Shown here: positions 54,190 to 62,753 of the stretch, in pieces
How positions within the stretch are numbered: the stretch's first letter is position 1
Layout of the letters: each line of letters starts with the position of its first letter
Source of the DNA: JAGNZR01 sp051648365
GTDB lineage: Bacteria > Fusobacteriota > Fusobacteriia > Fusobacteriales > Fusobacteriaceae
Assembly: GCA_051648365.1 (NCBI GenBank)
Contig: JBOFEZ010000062.1
Span: forward strand, 30,470 to 94,469
Reading direction: 5' to 3'
Length of the DNA: 64,000 nucleotides
Made by a program: the position numbers and the translations under genes
The notes under the pieces: generated by a model
The model's input: only the letters and a program-made list of their open reading frames with translations
What the model was told of the DNA's origin: nothing
Database searches by the model: none

Positions 54190-54553
54190 AAAAACTCCTT
54201 AAATAAAGTGATATTACTTTAAATTATCTTACTAATTAAGATTTTATCATAAAATAATATAAAAATGAAGATTAATTGTTTGGAAAATAATGATATTGAA
54301 ATTAAATTTACAAAATAATAAAGTGAAAATATTTTTTTTCTGAAGGAAAAAAAATAGAAACATTGTATAAAATATCTAGAGAAGAAAAAATTTGTATAAA
54401 AAATCAAATTGTGAGGTGGTAATTTAAGTCACAAAGTATAAAAAGTGTAAAAAAACGTTCAAAAAAAAATAAAAATTCTTGAAAAAAAACAAAAAATCTA
54501 TTATAATACAATGTGGTATAATAAGTTCGAAAAAAAATCAGGAGGTAAAATAG
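54190..54553. other. Divergent intergenic region, promoters
   Basis: 364 bases, extremely AT-rich, with no supported gene. It holds an imperfect palindrome AAAGTGATATTACTTT (54205-54220) close to the minus-strand gene start, and the plus-strand promoter for the NtrC-like gene. Poly-A tracts in phase around 54440-54500 could bend DNA. Confidence 0.6.
54479..54507 (+). promoter_or_regulatory. Sigma-70 promoter for the NtrC-like gene
   Basis: TTGAAA (54479-54484), 17 bases, TATAAT (54502-54507). A second TATAAT is at 54517-54522, so two starts are possible. Confidence 0.7.
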
Positions 54554-55942
54554 ATGATGAAAAACGCTATACTAGCAATTGCTGAAAGAAAAGAAACTCT
54601 TAAGCAGATCAGAAAAGAATTAGCTGATTATTACGAAGTGATAACTTTCAATAATCTCTTAGATGGACTTGATATGTTAAGAGAAAGTGATTTTGACATA
54701 GTTCTTTTAGATGAGCACCTAACTTGGTTCAATTTTTCAGAAGCTAAAAGAAAACTTAATGGAGTTGGGAAAGACTTTGTTATAATAGGTCTTCTAGATG
54801 AAGAAAAAGATGAGAAAATTGCGGAATTAAGAGATGCAGAAATATATAACTATGTGGTAAAACCTTTAGAATATAAAGATGTAGAGAAAGTGATTGTCCC
54901 TGCTCTTAAAAATCTAGAAGTTGTAAAGGAAAAGAGAAAATTAGAAGAAAAACTTCAATATGTTGAAGAAGAAAAAGAGATGATAGGCCAATCTATCAAA
55001 ATCAAAGAAGTGAAAAATCTTATCGAAAAAGTTGCTGAAAGCGATTTGACAGTTCTTGTAACAGGAGAAAATGGAACAGGAAAAGAGTTAATTGCAAAAG
55101 AAATATATAAAAAAAGTGATAGAAGAAAAAGAAATTTCCTAACAATAAGTTGCGCTTCTCTTCCAGATGAAACTATAGAAAGAGAACTTTTCGGATACGA
55201 AAAAGGTGCTTTCACTGGTGCTGTAATAAGTAAAAAGGGTATTCTTGAAGAGGCTGATGGAGGAACTATATTTTTAGATGAGATATCTGCAATGGATTTA
55301 AAAGCTCAAGCTAAACTTTTAAGAGTTATTGAATATGGTGAATTCAGAAGAGTTGGAGGAAATAAGAGTAGAAGAATAGATGTGAGATTTATTGTTTCTA
55401 CGAATAAAAATTTAAAAGAAGAAACAGAAAAAGGAAGATTTAGAAAAGATCTTTATCACAGACTTACAGCTTTCCCAATAGAGGCCCCAGCTTTAAGAGA
55501 AAGAAAAGAAGACATTCCTTTACTTGCAAACTATTTCCTAAATAAAATAGTAAGAGAAGTTCATAGAGATATTCCTGTTATTTCAGGAGAAGCTATGAAA
55601 TATATGATAGAATATTCTTATCCTGGAAATATAAGAGAGCTAAAAAACATGGTAGAGAGAATGGTAATTCTTTCTTCTGAAAAAATTATTGATGTTCAAA
55701 ATCTTCCACTAGAAATAAAAATGAAATCTGATACAGTTGAGAATAAAACTGTAATAGGTGTAGGTCCGCTTAAAGATATTCTTGAGCAGGAAATTTACAA
55801 ACTAGAAGATGTAGAAAGAGTTGTAATAGCTATGGCTTTACAAAAAACAAGATGGAACAAGCAAGAAACATCGAAGCTTCTAGATATAGGAAGAACGACA
55901 TTATATGAAAAAATAAGAAGATATGGATTAGATTTTAAATAG
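54554..55942 (+). CDS. Sigma-54-dependent NtrC-family response regulator
   Basis: 462 residues: receiver-like domain (1-120), AAA+ domain (about 145-380) and a Fis-type helix-turn-helix (about 420-460). The AAA+ part has Walker A GENGTGKE at 171-178 and an intact GAFTGA loop at 218-223, so it should engage RNA polymerase with sigma-54. The receiver keeps Asp53 (VLLDEHL) and Lys in VVKPLEY, but the acidic pair expected after strand 1 is missing (LAIAERKE). No histidine kinase is next to it. GGAGGT precedes the ATG (54554 or 54557). Confidence 0.92.
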   Translation: MMKNAILAIAERKETLKQIRKELADYYEVITFNNLLDGLDMLRESDFDIVLLDEHLTWFNFSEAKRKLNGVGKDFVIIGLLDEEKDEKIAELRDAEIYNYVVKPLEYKDVEKVIVPALKNLEVVKEKRKLEEKLQYVEEEKEMIGQSIKIKEVKNLIEKVAESDLTVLVTGENGTGKELIAKEIYKKSDRRKRNFLTISCASLPDETIERELFGYEKGAFTGAVISKKGILEEADGGTIFLDEISAMDLKAQAKLLRVIEYGEFRRVGGNKSRRIDVRFIVSTNKNLKEETEKGRFRKDLYHRLTAFPIEAPALRERKEDIPLLANYFLNKIVREVHRDIPVISGEAMKYMIEYSYPGNIRELKNMVERMVILSSEKIIDVQNLPLEIKMKSDTVENKTVIGVGPLKDILEQEIYKLEDVERVVIAMALQKTRWNKQETSKLLDIGRTTLYEKIRRYGLDFK

Positions 55943-55948
55943 AAAGAG

Positions 55949-55977
55949 ATGAGCTGAAATTTCAGCTCATTTTTTTT
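55949..55977 (+). terminator. Rho-independent terminator after the NtrC-like gene
   Basis: Perfect palindrome ATGAGCTGAAA/TTTCAGCTCAT (55949-55970) followed by seven Ts. Confidence 0.9.
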
Positions 55978-56002
55978 GAAATTTTTCAAAGTTTTGGAGC
56001 TA

Positions 56003-56031
56003 TTGAAAAAAAACTAAAAACATGATAGGAT
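56003..56031 (+). promoter_or_regulatory. Sigma-70 promoter for the SurA/PpiD-like gene
   Basis: TTGAAA (56003-56008), 17 bases, TAGGAT (56026-56031), 38 bases before the ATG. Confidence 0.55.
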
Positions 56032-56068
56032 GTAGCCATATAAATAAAAAATATTTTTTGGGGGAAAA

Positions 56069-57808
56069 ATGGCGATAAGAAAATTTAGGAAAAATTTAAA
56101 ACCGTTTATTTGGACGATGACTCTAGCATTTGTTTTTTCAATGGTGCTCGCTTCATATGGAGAGATAAAAAATCTATTTGGAGGGACGAAATCTTATGCT
56201 TTTAAAATAAATGCAGAGAAAGCAGAAAAAATAGATATAGAAAGAAATAAAATAGGAATAATAGATAGTTATTCAAAAACAGTAGGTCTTAATATAAATA
56301 GTGATATAGCAGGAACAATTGCTGTAGATGAGGTTATCAATAAAAAATTATCCAAGGAAATGGCAAAGAAACTTAAAATAAACGTGTCGCAGAAAGAGAT
56401 AGACGAGCAGTTTAATACTATCCAAAACAATTTTCAAGACAAAGATCAATTTATGAGAATGCTTACAGCTCAAGGATTCACTAGAGATACTTTGAAAAAG
56501 GAGTTAGAAGAAATTCTAACAGTAAAAAAAGTTAAAGAAAAATTCAATTCAGATGTTAAAATTACCGAAGAGGAGATTCAAGAATACTTCACAGACAACA
56601 GATATTCTAAATTTCCTGAAGACTCTCTGGATACTGTAAAGGACAGAATAGCTTCTATTTTAAGAGGTGAAAAAGCCAAAAGAGAATACATGATAACTTT
56701 AGAAAAGGCTAAAAAAGATATGAAATTGGAAGATGTAGCCGAGGAGTATAGTGCTTATATTCCGGCAACAGCATATGAGTTGGAAGGATTCCAAGTGAAA
56801 AATATTGATATGGCTCACGCTACGGTAGTGTCACTTTATTCTGCTCAAGGAGATGGAGAAGTTGCTAAAAAAATAGCTTATGATAGATATGAATCTCTAA
56901 TAAAAATCGCGAAAGAAGCTATTTTAAAAGGTATAACAGCTGAAGAAAACCTTCCTTTAGATATGAAATTAGAAGAATACAGGGAAAAATTATCGAAAAA
57001 AATAGGAACTGAAATAGTGGTTACAGAAAAAGAAACAGCAAAATATTTTGAAGAAAATAGAGAAAAATATGATAAAGGAGCTACGGTTGAAGCAGAGATA
57101 GCTTTCATTGCCCTTGCACCGTCAAATGAAGATAAAGAAAACACAAAAAAGAGAGCGGAAAATCTTATTAAAGATTTAAATGTAGAAAATTTTGTAGAAA
57201 TGGCAAAAAAATATTCCAAAGATCCCGGTTCAGCAGTAAATGGTGGAGCATTAGGATGGTTTACCAAAGGAATGATGGTTAAACCTTTTGAGGATGCAGT
57301 ATTTAAGGGTGAAGTTGGAAAAATTTATCCAGAACCAGTAGAGACAGACTATGGATACCACATAATACTTATCCACGAAAGGGATGAGTCTAAAGGTGCA
57401 GATGCATCACATATTTTACTTATGCCTGAAATATCTGATGAAACTAGAAAATCAAAAGATGAAACAGCGGAAAAAACTTTAGAAAATTTAAAATCCGGGA
57501 AATTAACATTTGATAATCTTGAAAAAGAAAATTTAGTAGAGTTTTCTAAAAAAGTAGAAAATATAAATGAAAATGGATTTATTCCAGGAGTTGGATACAA
57601 TAAAGAGCTGACAGATAAAATATTTAAAGTTAAAGTTAATGAACTGAGTTTGATTCAAGAAAAAGATGGAATTTACATAATAAAAAAACTTTTGGAAAAA
57701 CCTGCAATAAAAGCTGATTTAACGCAAGAAAATATAAAAAATACGATTTATTCAGAGCTTAAAACAAAAAAAATAGAAGAAGAAATGCAAAAAATAATGG
57801 CCAAATAA
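56069..57808 (+). CDS. SurA/PpiD-type peptidyl-prolyl isomerase, membrane anchored
   Basis: A 579-residue envelope chaperone. One N-terminal transmembrane helix (about 12-30) anchors it with the bulk outside. Residues ~80-190 form a SurA_N-like helical region (INKKLSKEMAKKLKINVSQK), and a parvulin PPIase domain follows at about 343-440 (AEIAFIALAP, then KKYSKDPGSAVNGGALGWF and YGYHIILIHER). A second parvulin-like remnant may follow (ADASHILLMPEI). The layout fits PpiD more than SurA because of the anchor. GGGGG precedes the ATG. Confidence 0.87.
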   Translation: MAIRKFRKNLKPFIWTMTLAFVFSMVLASYGEIKNLFGGTKSYAFKINAEKAEKIDIERNKIGIIDSYSKTVGLNINSDIAGTIAVDEVINKKLSKEMAKKLKINVSQKEIDEQFNTIQNNFQDKDQFMRMLTAQGFTRDTLKKELEEILTVKKVKEKFNSDVKITEEEIQEYFTDNRYSKFPEDSLDTVKDRIASILRGEKAKREYMITLEKAKKDMKLEDVAEEYSAYIPATAYELEGFQVKNIDMAHATVVSLYSAQGDGEVAKKIAYDRYESLIKIAKEAILKGITAEENLPLDMKLEEYREKLSKKIGTEIVVTEKETAKYFEENREKYDKGATVEAEIAFIALAPSNEDKENTKKRAENLIKDLNVENFVEMAKKYSKDPGSAVNGGALGWFTKGMMVKPFEDAVFKGEVGKIYPEPVETDYGYHIILIHERDESKGADASHILLMPEISDETRKSKDETAEKTLENLKSGKLTFDNLEKENLVEFSKKVENINENGFIPGVGYNKELTDKIFKVKVNELSLIQEKDGIYIIKKLLEKPAIKADLTQENIKNTIYSELKTKKIEEEMQKIMAK

Positions 57809-57818
57809 CAATAAATTG

Positions 57819-57858
57819 AAAATACAGAAAAATTCTTTGAATTTTTTTGTATTTTTTA
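57819..57858 (+). terminator. Probable terminator after the PPIase gene
   Basis: AT-rich imperfect stem AATACA...TGTATT with inner AAAAATTC/GAATTTTT, followed by a T-rich run. The low GC of the stem makes this uncertain. Confidence 0.5.
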
Positions 57859-57877
57859 TTTATCGAATCGAAAAAAA

Positions 57878-57906
57878 TTGATTATTTATGAGAAATAGGT
57901 TATACT
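57878..57906 (+). promoter_or_regulatory. Sigma-70 promoter for dnaG-rpoD
   Basis: TTGATT (57878-57883), 17 bases, TATACT (57901-57906), 45 bases before dnaG. Confidence 0.65.
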
Positions 57907-57950
57907 AGAGAGTAAAATTCTACATTATAATTTTTATTAGGGTGGATGGG

Positions 57951-59759
57951 ATGAAGTTTAGAGAAGAAGATGTGGATAGACTAAATAACAATTTAAAAAT
58001 AGAGGAAGTTGTAGGAAAGTTTATAGAATTAAAAAAAACAGGGGCCAACTATAAAGGTTTATGTCCTTTTCATCCGGATAACTCTCCATCTTTTATGGTC
58101 AATCCAAGTAAAAATATTTGTAAATGCTTTGTTTGTGGAGCTGGAGGAAATCCAATAAGTTTTTATTCTCAATATAAAAAGATATCTTACGATAAAGCTA
58201 TTGAAGAACTTTCAGGAACTTATAAAATTCCAATTCGCTCTATTTACAAGGATAAAAAGCAGAATCAAGAAAATAATCTTTATTATGAGATAATGGAAGA
58301 AGCGCAAAATTATTTTAAAAATGAAATATTTAAAAATAGTGGAAGAGATGCGCTAGATTATCTCGTGAAAAGAGGCATCAAACCTGAAAAGATAAGAGAG
58401 ATTGGAATAGGATATGCTCCAGGAAAAAGAGAGGGACTTAGTCAAAATCTTATAAGTAAAGGATATACACCTGAAACTCTTATAAAATTAGGTTTAACAA
58501 AGGAAAATGAAAAAGGAATTTATGATTCGTTTCGAGAAAGAATAATATTTCCAATATATTCAACAGATAAAAAAATAATAGCTTTTGGAGGAAGGACATT
58601 AAGTAATTCTAAAGAAATAGCTAAATACATAAACTCTCCAGATACTCCCATATTTAGAAAAGGAAGTGTACTTTATGGTTTGGGAGAGGGACTGGATATA
58701 ATCAAAAGAAAGAACTATTCTATTTTGATGGAAGGATATATGGATGTGATAATGTCAAAACTCCATGGATTTGATGTAACTTTGGCTCCGATGGGAACAT
58801 CGCTGACCGAAGAACAGGGGAAACTCTTAAAACGCTTCACATCAAATGTTATAATATCCTTTGATTCCGATGCTCCAGGTCAAAAAGCCACAGAGCGAGC
58901 TATAATGGTTTTAAAAAAACTTGGTTTCTCAATAAGAGTTATTGAAATAAAAGAAGCAAAAGATCCAGACGAATATATAAAAAAATATGGAAAAGAAGCT
59001 TTTTTAGAAGTTATAAAAAATTCTGTTGAAAGTTTTGATTTTTTATATGCTTATTATGCTAGGGAGTTTGACTTAAATAATATATTATCGAAACAAAATT
59101 TTATCGAAAGATTTAAAGAGTTTTTTCAAAATATAGAAAATAAGATAGAAAAATCATTGTATATAGATAAATTTTCTAAAAATATAAATCTTTCAAAAGA
59201 CATACTTTGGGAAAGCTTAGTAATCGAAAATACAACAAAAAATATTTCATACGGAGAAAAAAAAGGTGATGATATAAACTCCGAGGAAACAAAAAATAAT
59301 TTAGAAGAAGAAAACGAATTAGAGAAAATCACGTTGGCACTTTTGATAAGTGAGTGTTCATTTTTTTACAGTTTAAAAAACAAACCGTTCAACTCTTCTT
59401 TGGCTAAAAAAGTTATGAAATTTTATGAAGAAAACGAACATAATTTAAAAGGTATAGAGGACAAAAAGCTCATATCCGACAAAAGATTTACGGATAGCGA
59501 GAAAGAACGTATATTTGATTATTCATTGATTAAGTTTAGCAGTTTTTCTAATTCAGAAAAGAGAAGAGAAGTTTTTTTTCAGGTTTTAAAAGATTGGTTG
59601 AGATTAGAAATTACTCAGCTAAAACAAAAAAAAACTAACATCGTTACTCTTGTTGAATTAAAAAAAATTGAAAATAAAATAAATAGCATCAATAGCGAAG
59701 AAAAATATGAGGAAATTTATAATAAATTTTTGCAGATTATTAAGAAAGAAGTTCTTTAG
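57951..59759 (+). CDS. dnaG: DNA primase DnaG
   Basis: Makes RNA primers at the replication fork. From ATG 57951 it has about 602 residues. The CHC2 zinc finger uses Cys38, His41, Cys59 and Cys62. The TOPRIM domain shows the Glu of MEGYMDVIM and the acidic cluster SFDSDAPG. The C-terminal third, which binds DnaB helicase, is divergent and very Lys/Glu-rich. AGGGTGG precedes ATG 57951; GTG 57942 is in frame but overlaps that site. rpoD follows after 21 bases. Confidence 0.95.
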   Translation: MKFREEDVDRLNNNLKIEEVVGKFIELKKTGANYKGLCPFHPDNSPSFMVNPSKNICKCFVCGAGGNPISFYSQYKKISYDKAIEELSGTYKIPIRSIYKDKKQNQENNLYYEIMEEAQNYFKNEIFKNSGRDALDYLVKRGIKPEKIREIGIGYAPGKREGLSQNLISKGYTPETLIKLGLTKENEKGIYDSFRERIIFPIYSTDKKIIAFGGRTLSNSKEIAKYINSPDTPIFRKGSVLYGLGEGLDIIKRKNYSILMEGYMDVIMSKLHGFDVTLAPMGTSLTEEQGKLLKRFTSNVIISFDSDAPGQKATERAIMVLKKLGFSIRVIEIKEAKDPDEYIKKYGKEAFLEVIKNSVESFDFLYAYYAREFDLNNILSKQNFIERFKEFFQNIENKIEKSLYIDKFSKNINLSKDILWESLVIENTTKNISYGEKKGDDINSEETKNNLEEENELEKITLALLISECSFFYSLKNKPFNSSLAKKVMKFYEENEHNLKGIEDKKLISDKRFTDSEKERIFDYSLIKFSSFSNSEKRREVFFQVLKDWLRLEITQLKQKKTNIVTLVELKKIENKINSINSEEKYEEIYNKFLQIIKKEVL

Positions 59760-59780
59760 ATATGTGAGGAGGATTTTGAA

Positions 59781-61100
59781 ATGAAACGATTTATAAAAAA
59801 TGAGAAGGTAATGGCACTATTGAGAAAAGCCATGGAGAAAAAATGTGTCACATATGAAGAGATAAACGAAGAACTTAAAGATGAATTTGAAATAGAGCAG
59901 ATAGAATTTCTAATCAACGGAATGATTGATCAAGGAATAAAAATTGTTAAAGCTTCAAATTTAAAAAAAGAAGAACTTAAAGAGAAAGAATCTGAAAAAT
60001 CTAAAAAAGTTGTCAAGAAAAAAGAGATGACAAGAGAGATTGAAAAAGAAAAATCATTGAAGAAAAAAGAAGATGAAGAGGACGAAGAGGATGATGAATT
60101 CGACCTTGATTTAGAAGAAGAAAGACCAAAAAGAAGAGAGAAATCTGTTTTTGATGATTATCCAGAAAATAATTTTGATGATTTTGCAGATTTTGATCCA
60201 GCGAAGGTAGAGCATGTAGCAGAAGAAGAACTCATAAGCGAAGATCTCTTTAATATAACAGGTGATATGAAGGTAGACGAGCCTATCAAAATGTATTTGA
60301 GAGAAATTGGACAAATTCCACTCTTGAGCCATGCAGACGAATTAAAATTCGCTAAGTTAGCCTATGAGAAAGATAGATTTGCAATTGATCAACTTGTGGA
60401 ATCGAATCTTAGGCTAGTTGTAAGTATAGCTAAAAAACATACGAACAGAGGTCTGAAACTTCTTGATCTTATACAAGAAGGGAATATAGGTCTTATGAAA
60501 GCAGTTGAAAAATTTGAATATACAAAGGGATATAAATTTTCTACCTATGCAACATGGTGGATAAGACAAGCTATAACAAGAGCTATTGCAGATCAAGGAA
60601 GAACAATAAGAATACCAGTTCATATGATCGAAACTATCAATAAAATTAAGAAAGAGGCTAGAATATATCTTCAGGAGACAGGGAAAGATGCTACGCCAGA
60701 AGTTCTTTCAGAACGTCTTGGAATGGAGATTGTAAAAATAAAGGCCATCCTTGAGATGAATCAAGATCCAATTTCTCTACAAACTGCGGTAGGAAGTGAG
60801 GAAGACAGTGAATTAGGAGATTTTGTTGAAGACAATAAAGCACTTAACCCTTATGAGCAGACTAACAGAAATATGCTTAGAGAACAATTGGATGAAGTTC
60901 TGAAGACACTTAGTGAAAGAGAAGCTAAAGTTCTACGTTATAGATATGGTTTAGATGAGGATGGAACTCCTAAAACTTTAGAAGAAGTAGGGAAAATATT
61001 TAATGTGACAAGAGAAAGAATAAGACAGATAGAGGTAAAAGCTCTTAGAAAATTAAAACATCCTAGTCGTAGAAAAAAACTGGAAGATTTTAAATCATAA
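59781..61100 (+). CDS. rpoD: Primary sigma factor RpoD (sigma-70/sigma-A)
   Basis: Housekeeping sigma factor, 439 residues. An acidic/basic N-terminal stretch (about 60-125) with long Lys and Glu/Asp runs precedes region 1.2 (DEPIKMYLREIGQIPLLSHA). Region 2 has NLRLVVSIAKKHTNRGL, DLIQEGNIGLMKAVEKF and the melting motif FSTYATWWIRQAITR. Region 3 and region 4 (TRERIRQIEVKALRKLKHP) are complete. AGGAGG precedes the ATG. dnaG-rpoD is the classic macromolecular-synthesis pair; rpsU is missing from it. Confidence 0.97.
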   Translation: MKRFIKNEKVMALLRKAMEKKCVTYEEINEELKDEFEIEQIEFLINGMIDQGIKIVKASNLKKEELKEKESEKSKKVVKKKEMTREIEKEKSLKKKEDEEDEEDDEFDLDLEEERPKRREKSVFDDYPENNFDDFADFDPAKVEHVAEEELISEDLFNITGDMKVDEPIKMYLREIGQIPLLSHADELKFAKLAYEKDRFAIDQLVESNLRLVVSIAKKHTNRGLKLLDLIQEGNIGLMKAVEKFEYTKGYKFSTYATWWIRQAITRAIADQGRTIRIPVHMIETINKIKKEARIYLQETGKDATPEVLSERLGMEIVKIKAILEMNQDPISLQTAVGSEEDSELGDFVEDNKALNPYEQTNRNMLREQLDEVLKTLSEREAKVLRYRYGLDEDGTPKTLEEVGKIFNVTRERIRQIEVKALRKLKHPSRRKKLEDFKS

Positions 61101-61107
61101 ATTTTTA

Positions 61108-61138
61108 GGGGCTTTCAATTATGGAAGCCTCATTTTTT
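61108..61138 (+). terminator. Terminator after rpoD
   Basis: Nine-base-pair stem GGGGCTTTC/GGAAGCCTC (two G-U pairs), loop AATTAT, then six Ts. It separates rpoD from the sigma-like gene by a partial or full stop. Confidence 0.8.
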
Positions 61139-61181
61139 AGAGTTTTAAAATTTTAAATTTAAATATTGAGGAGAATTAAAG

Positions 61182-61964
61182 ATGAAAATATTGATAACCG
61201 AATATGAAAAATTGGTATTGGAAAGACTAGAAGATTTTGATGAGTTTAATAAATTTTTAGATGAAGGAAACTTAGAATTGGATGAGGAAAGAAACGAAGG
61301 TATTTTTTCAGATAATGAAGAAGTTTCACATGTGGAAGCCAGTACACTTGAATATTTGGAAGAAATATCAAGTATAGAAAGACTAGAAGAAAAAGAATTG
61401 GAAGAAAAATTGGAAAGACTAAATGTAGATGATAAGGATATTTTAATAACTAAAAACCTCAGAATACCAGCGAGAATAGCAGCTCTTCTCCTAAAAGATG
61501 GAATAGATTATATAGATCTTGTTCAGGAGGGATCAATAGCACTTATAAGAGCTATTGATGGATTTAGGAAAAGTAACTATATAAATTTTGAAAAATATGC
61601 TGTACTTTTTGTAGCACGTTCTATAATTTTGTCTATAAACAGAAGAATGCAAGAAACAAAATCTCAATTTATAAGATATTTTAATCACGAGAAAGAACAA
61701 TATGCTCACAATACTGAACTTGTGGAAGAATTAGATAAAAAAATAGCTAAATTAGAAAATTTGTCTTACGAGGAACTTTCATATACTTTGAACAACAATG
61801 AGTATAAAATAGTTGCTGAATATTATGGGTTGGATGCGGATAGGAATATTTCGATTGTAGAGCTCGAAAAAAAAATAGGATTGGAAAAAAACCAAGGAGA
61901 AGTTATTTTTCAGATGGCGATAAATAAACTTTCAAGATTTGGTGGGGAGATATTTCAAGTATGA
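61182..61964 (+). CDS. Divergent sigma-70-like protein
   Basis: A 260-residue protein with a clear sigma region 2 but weak remainder. NLRIPARIAALLLKDGI, DLVQEGSIALIRAIDGF and INFEKYAVLFVARSIILSI align with the RpoD segments next door. The aromatic pair used to melt the -10 element (Trp-Trp in RpoD) reads Leu-Phe, and the -10 reading residues differ too. Region 4 is shortened: EYYGLDADRNISIVELEKKIG echoes RpoD, but the DNA-recognition helix is not conserved. The N-terminal 85 residues are acidic. GAGGAG precedes the ATG. It overlaps the Nif3 gene (ATGA). It may be an alternative sigma or a core-binding regulator. Confidence 0.75.
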   Translation: MKILITEYEKLVLERLEDFDEFNKFLDEGNLELDEERNEGIFSDNEEVSHVEASTLEYLEEISSIERLEEKELEEKLERLNVDDKDILITKNLRIPARIAALLLKDGIDYIDLVQEGSIALIRAIDGFRKSNYINFEKYAVLFVARSIILSINRRMQETKSQFIRYFNHEKEQYAHNTELVEELDKKIAKLENLSYEELSYTLNNNEYKIVAEYYGLDADRNISIVELEKKIGLEKNQGEVIFQMAINKLSRFGGEIFQV

Positions 61965-62752
61965 TTTTGGAGAAAATAATTTCAGAAATTGAAAAATATT
62001 ATCCGAAAAAAAATGCAGAAAAATGGGATAATATAGGTCTTCTAATTGGTGATAGAAAGAAAAAAATACATAAAATTGTGTTGGCTTTGGATGCTGATAT
62101 GGAAACGATAGAGTATGCAATAGAAGAAGGTGCAGATCTTCTTATAACTCATCATCCTTTTATATTTAATTCTATTAAAGATATAAATACAGACACTTTG
62201 TTAGGAGAAAAAATAATAAAATCTATAAAAAAAGATTTGGCAATATATAGTATACATACCAATATAGATTCCAGCTTTGGGGGATTAAATGAATATATTT
62301 TAGAAAAAATAGGTGTTGAAAAATTTAAAATCTTGGATAAAAGAATAGAAGATAATAGAATAGGGATAGGACGATATTATAAAACAGAAAAAGAATATAG
62401 AGCAGAAGAATACATAGAATTGATAAAAGAAAAATTAAATTTAGACAAAGTTATTTTATATTCTAAAGACTTAGAAAAATTAATGCCAATCAAAAAAATA
62501 GCTTTAATAAATGGAGCGGGGATGAGTTATTGGAAGAAAGCTCATTTTTTTGGATGTGATACAGTAATAACCGGAGATGTAAAATATCACGAAGCTTTAG
62601 ATGCTATCGAAATGGGGATTAAGGTTATAGATTTGGGACATTACGAAAGTGAAAAAATTTTTTTAGATTTGATGGAATTTAAAATAAAAGAAAGTTTTTT
62701 AGATTTGATGGTAATCAAAAAAATTAAACCACCTATTTGGAGGGTAATTTAA
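61961..62752 (+). CDS. Nif3-like dinuclear metal center protein
   Basis: A 263-residue member of the Nif3/YqfO (DUF34) family. Metal ligands are seen in LITHHPFIF (about 65-68), YSIHTNIDSSFGG (about 97-103) and the C-terminal DLGHYESEK. NAEKWDNIGLLIGD is the typical start. GTP cyclohydrolase I-like activity has been proposed for some members, but function remains uncertain. It overlaps the sigma-like gene by four bases. In many Firmicutes this gene follows rpoD as well (rpoD-trmK-yqfO). Confidence 0.9.
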   Translation: MILEKIISEIEKYYPKKNAEKWDNIGLLIGDRKKKIHKIVLALDADMETIEYAIEEGADLLITHHPFIFNSIKDINTDTLLGEKIIKSIKKDLAIYSIHTNIDSSFGGLNEYILEKIGVEKFKILDKRIEDNRIGIGRYYKTEKEYRAEEYIELIKEKLNLDKVILYSKDLEKLMPIKKIALINGAGMSYWKKAHFFGCDTVITGDVKYHEALDAIEMGIKVIDLGHYESEKIFLDLMEFKIKESFLDLMVIKKIKPPIWRVI

Positions 62753-62753
62753 G

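Noticed and set aside
54219..54407. 62-codon minus-strand frame in the 54.2-54.5 kb gap
   Set aside because: Composed of Phe/Ile/Lys codons expected from AT-rich noncoding DNA; no good ribosome site.
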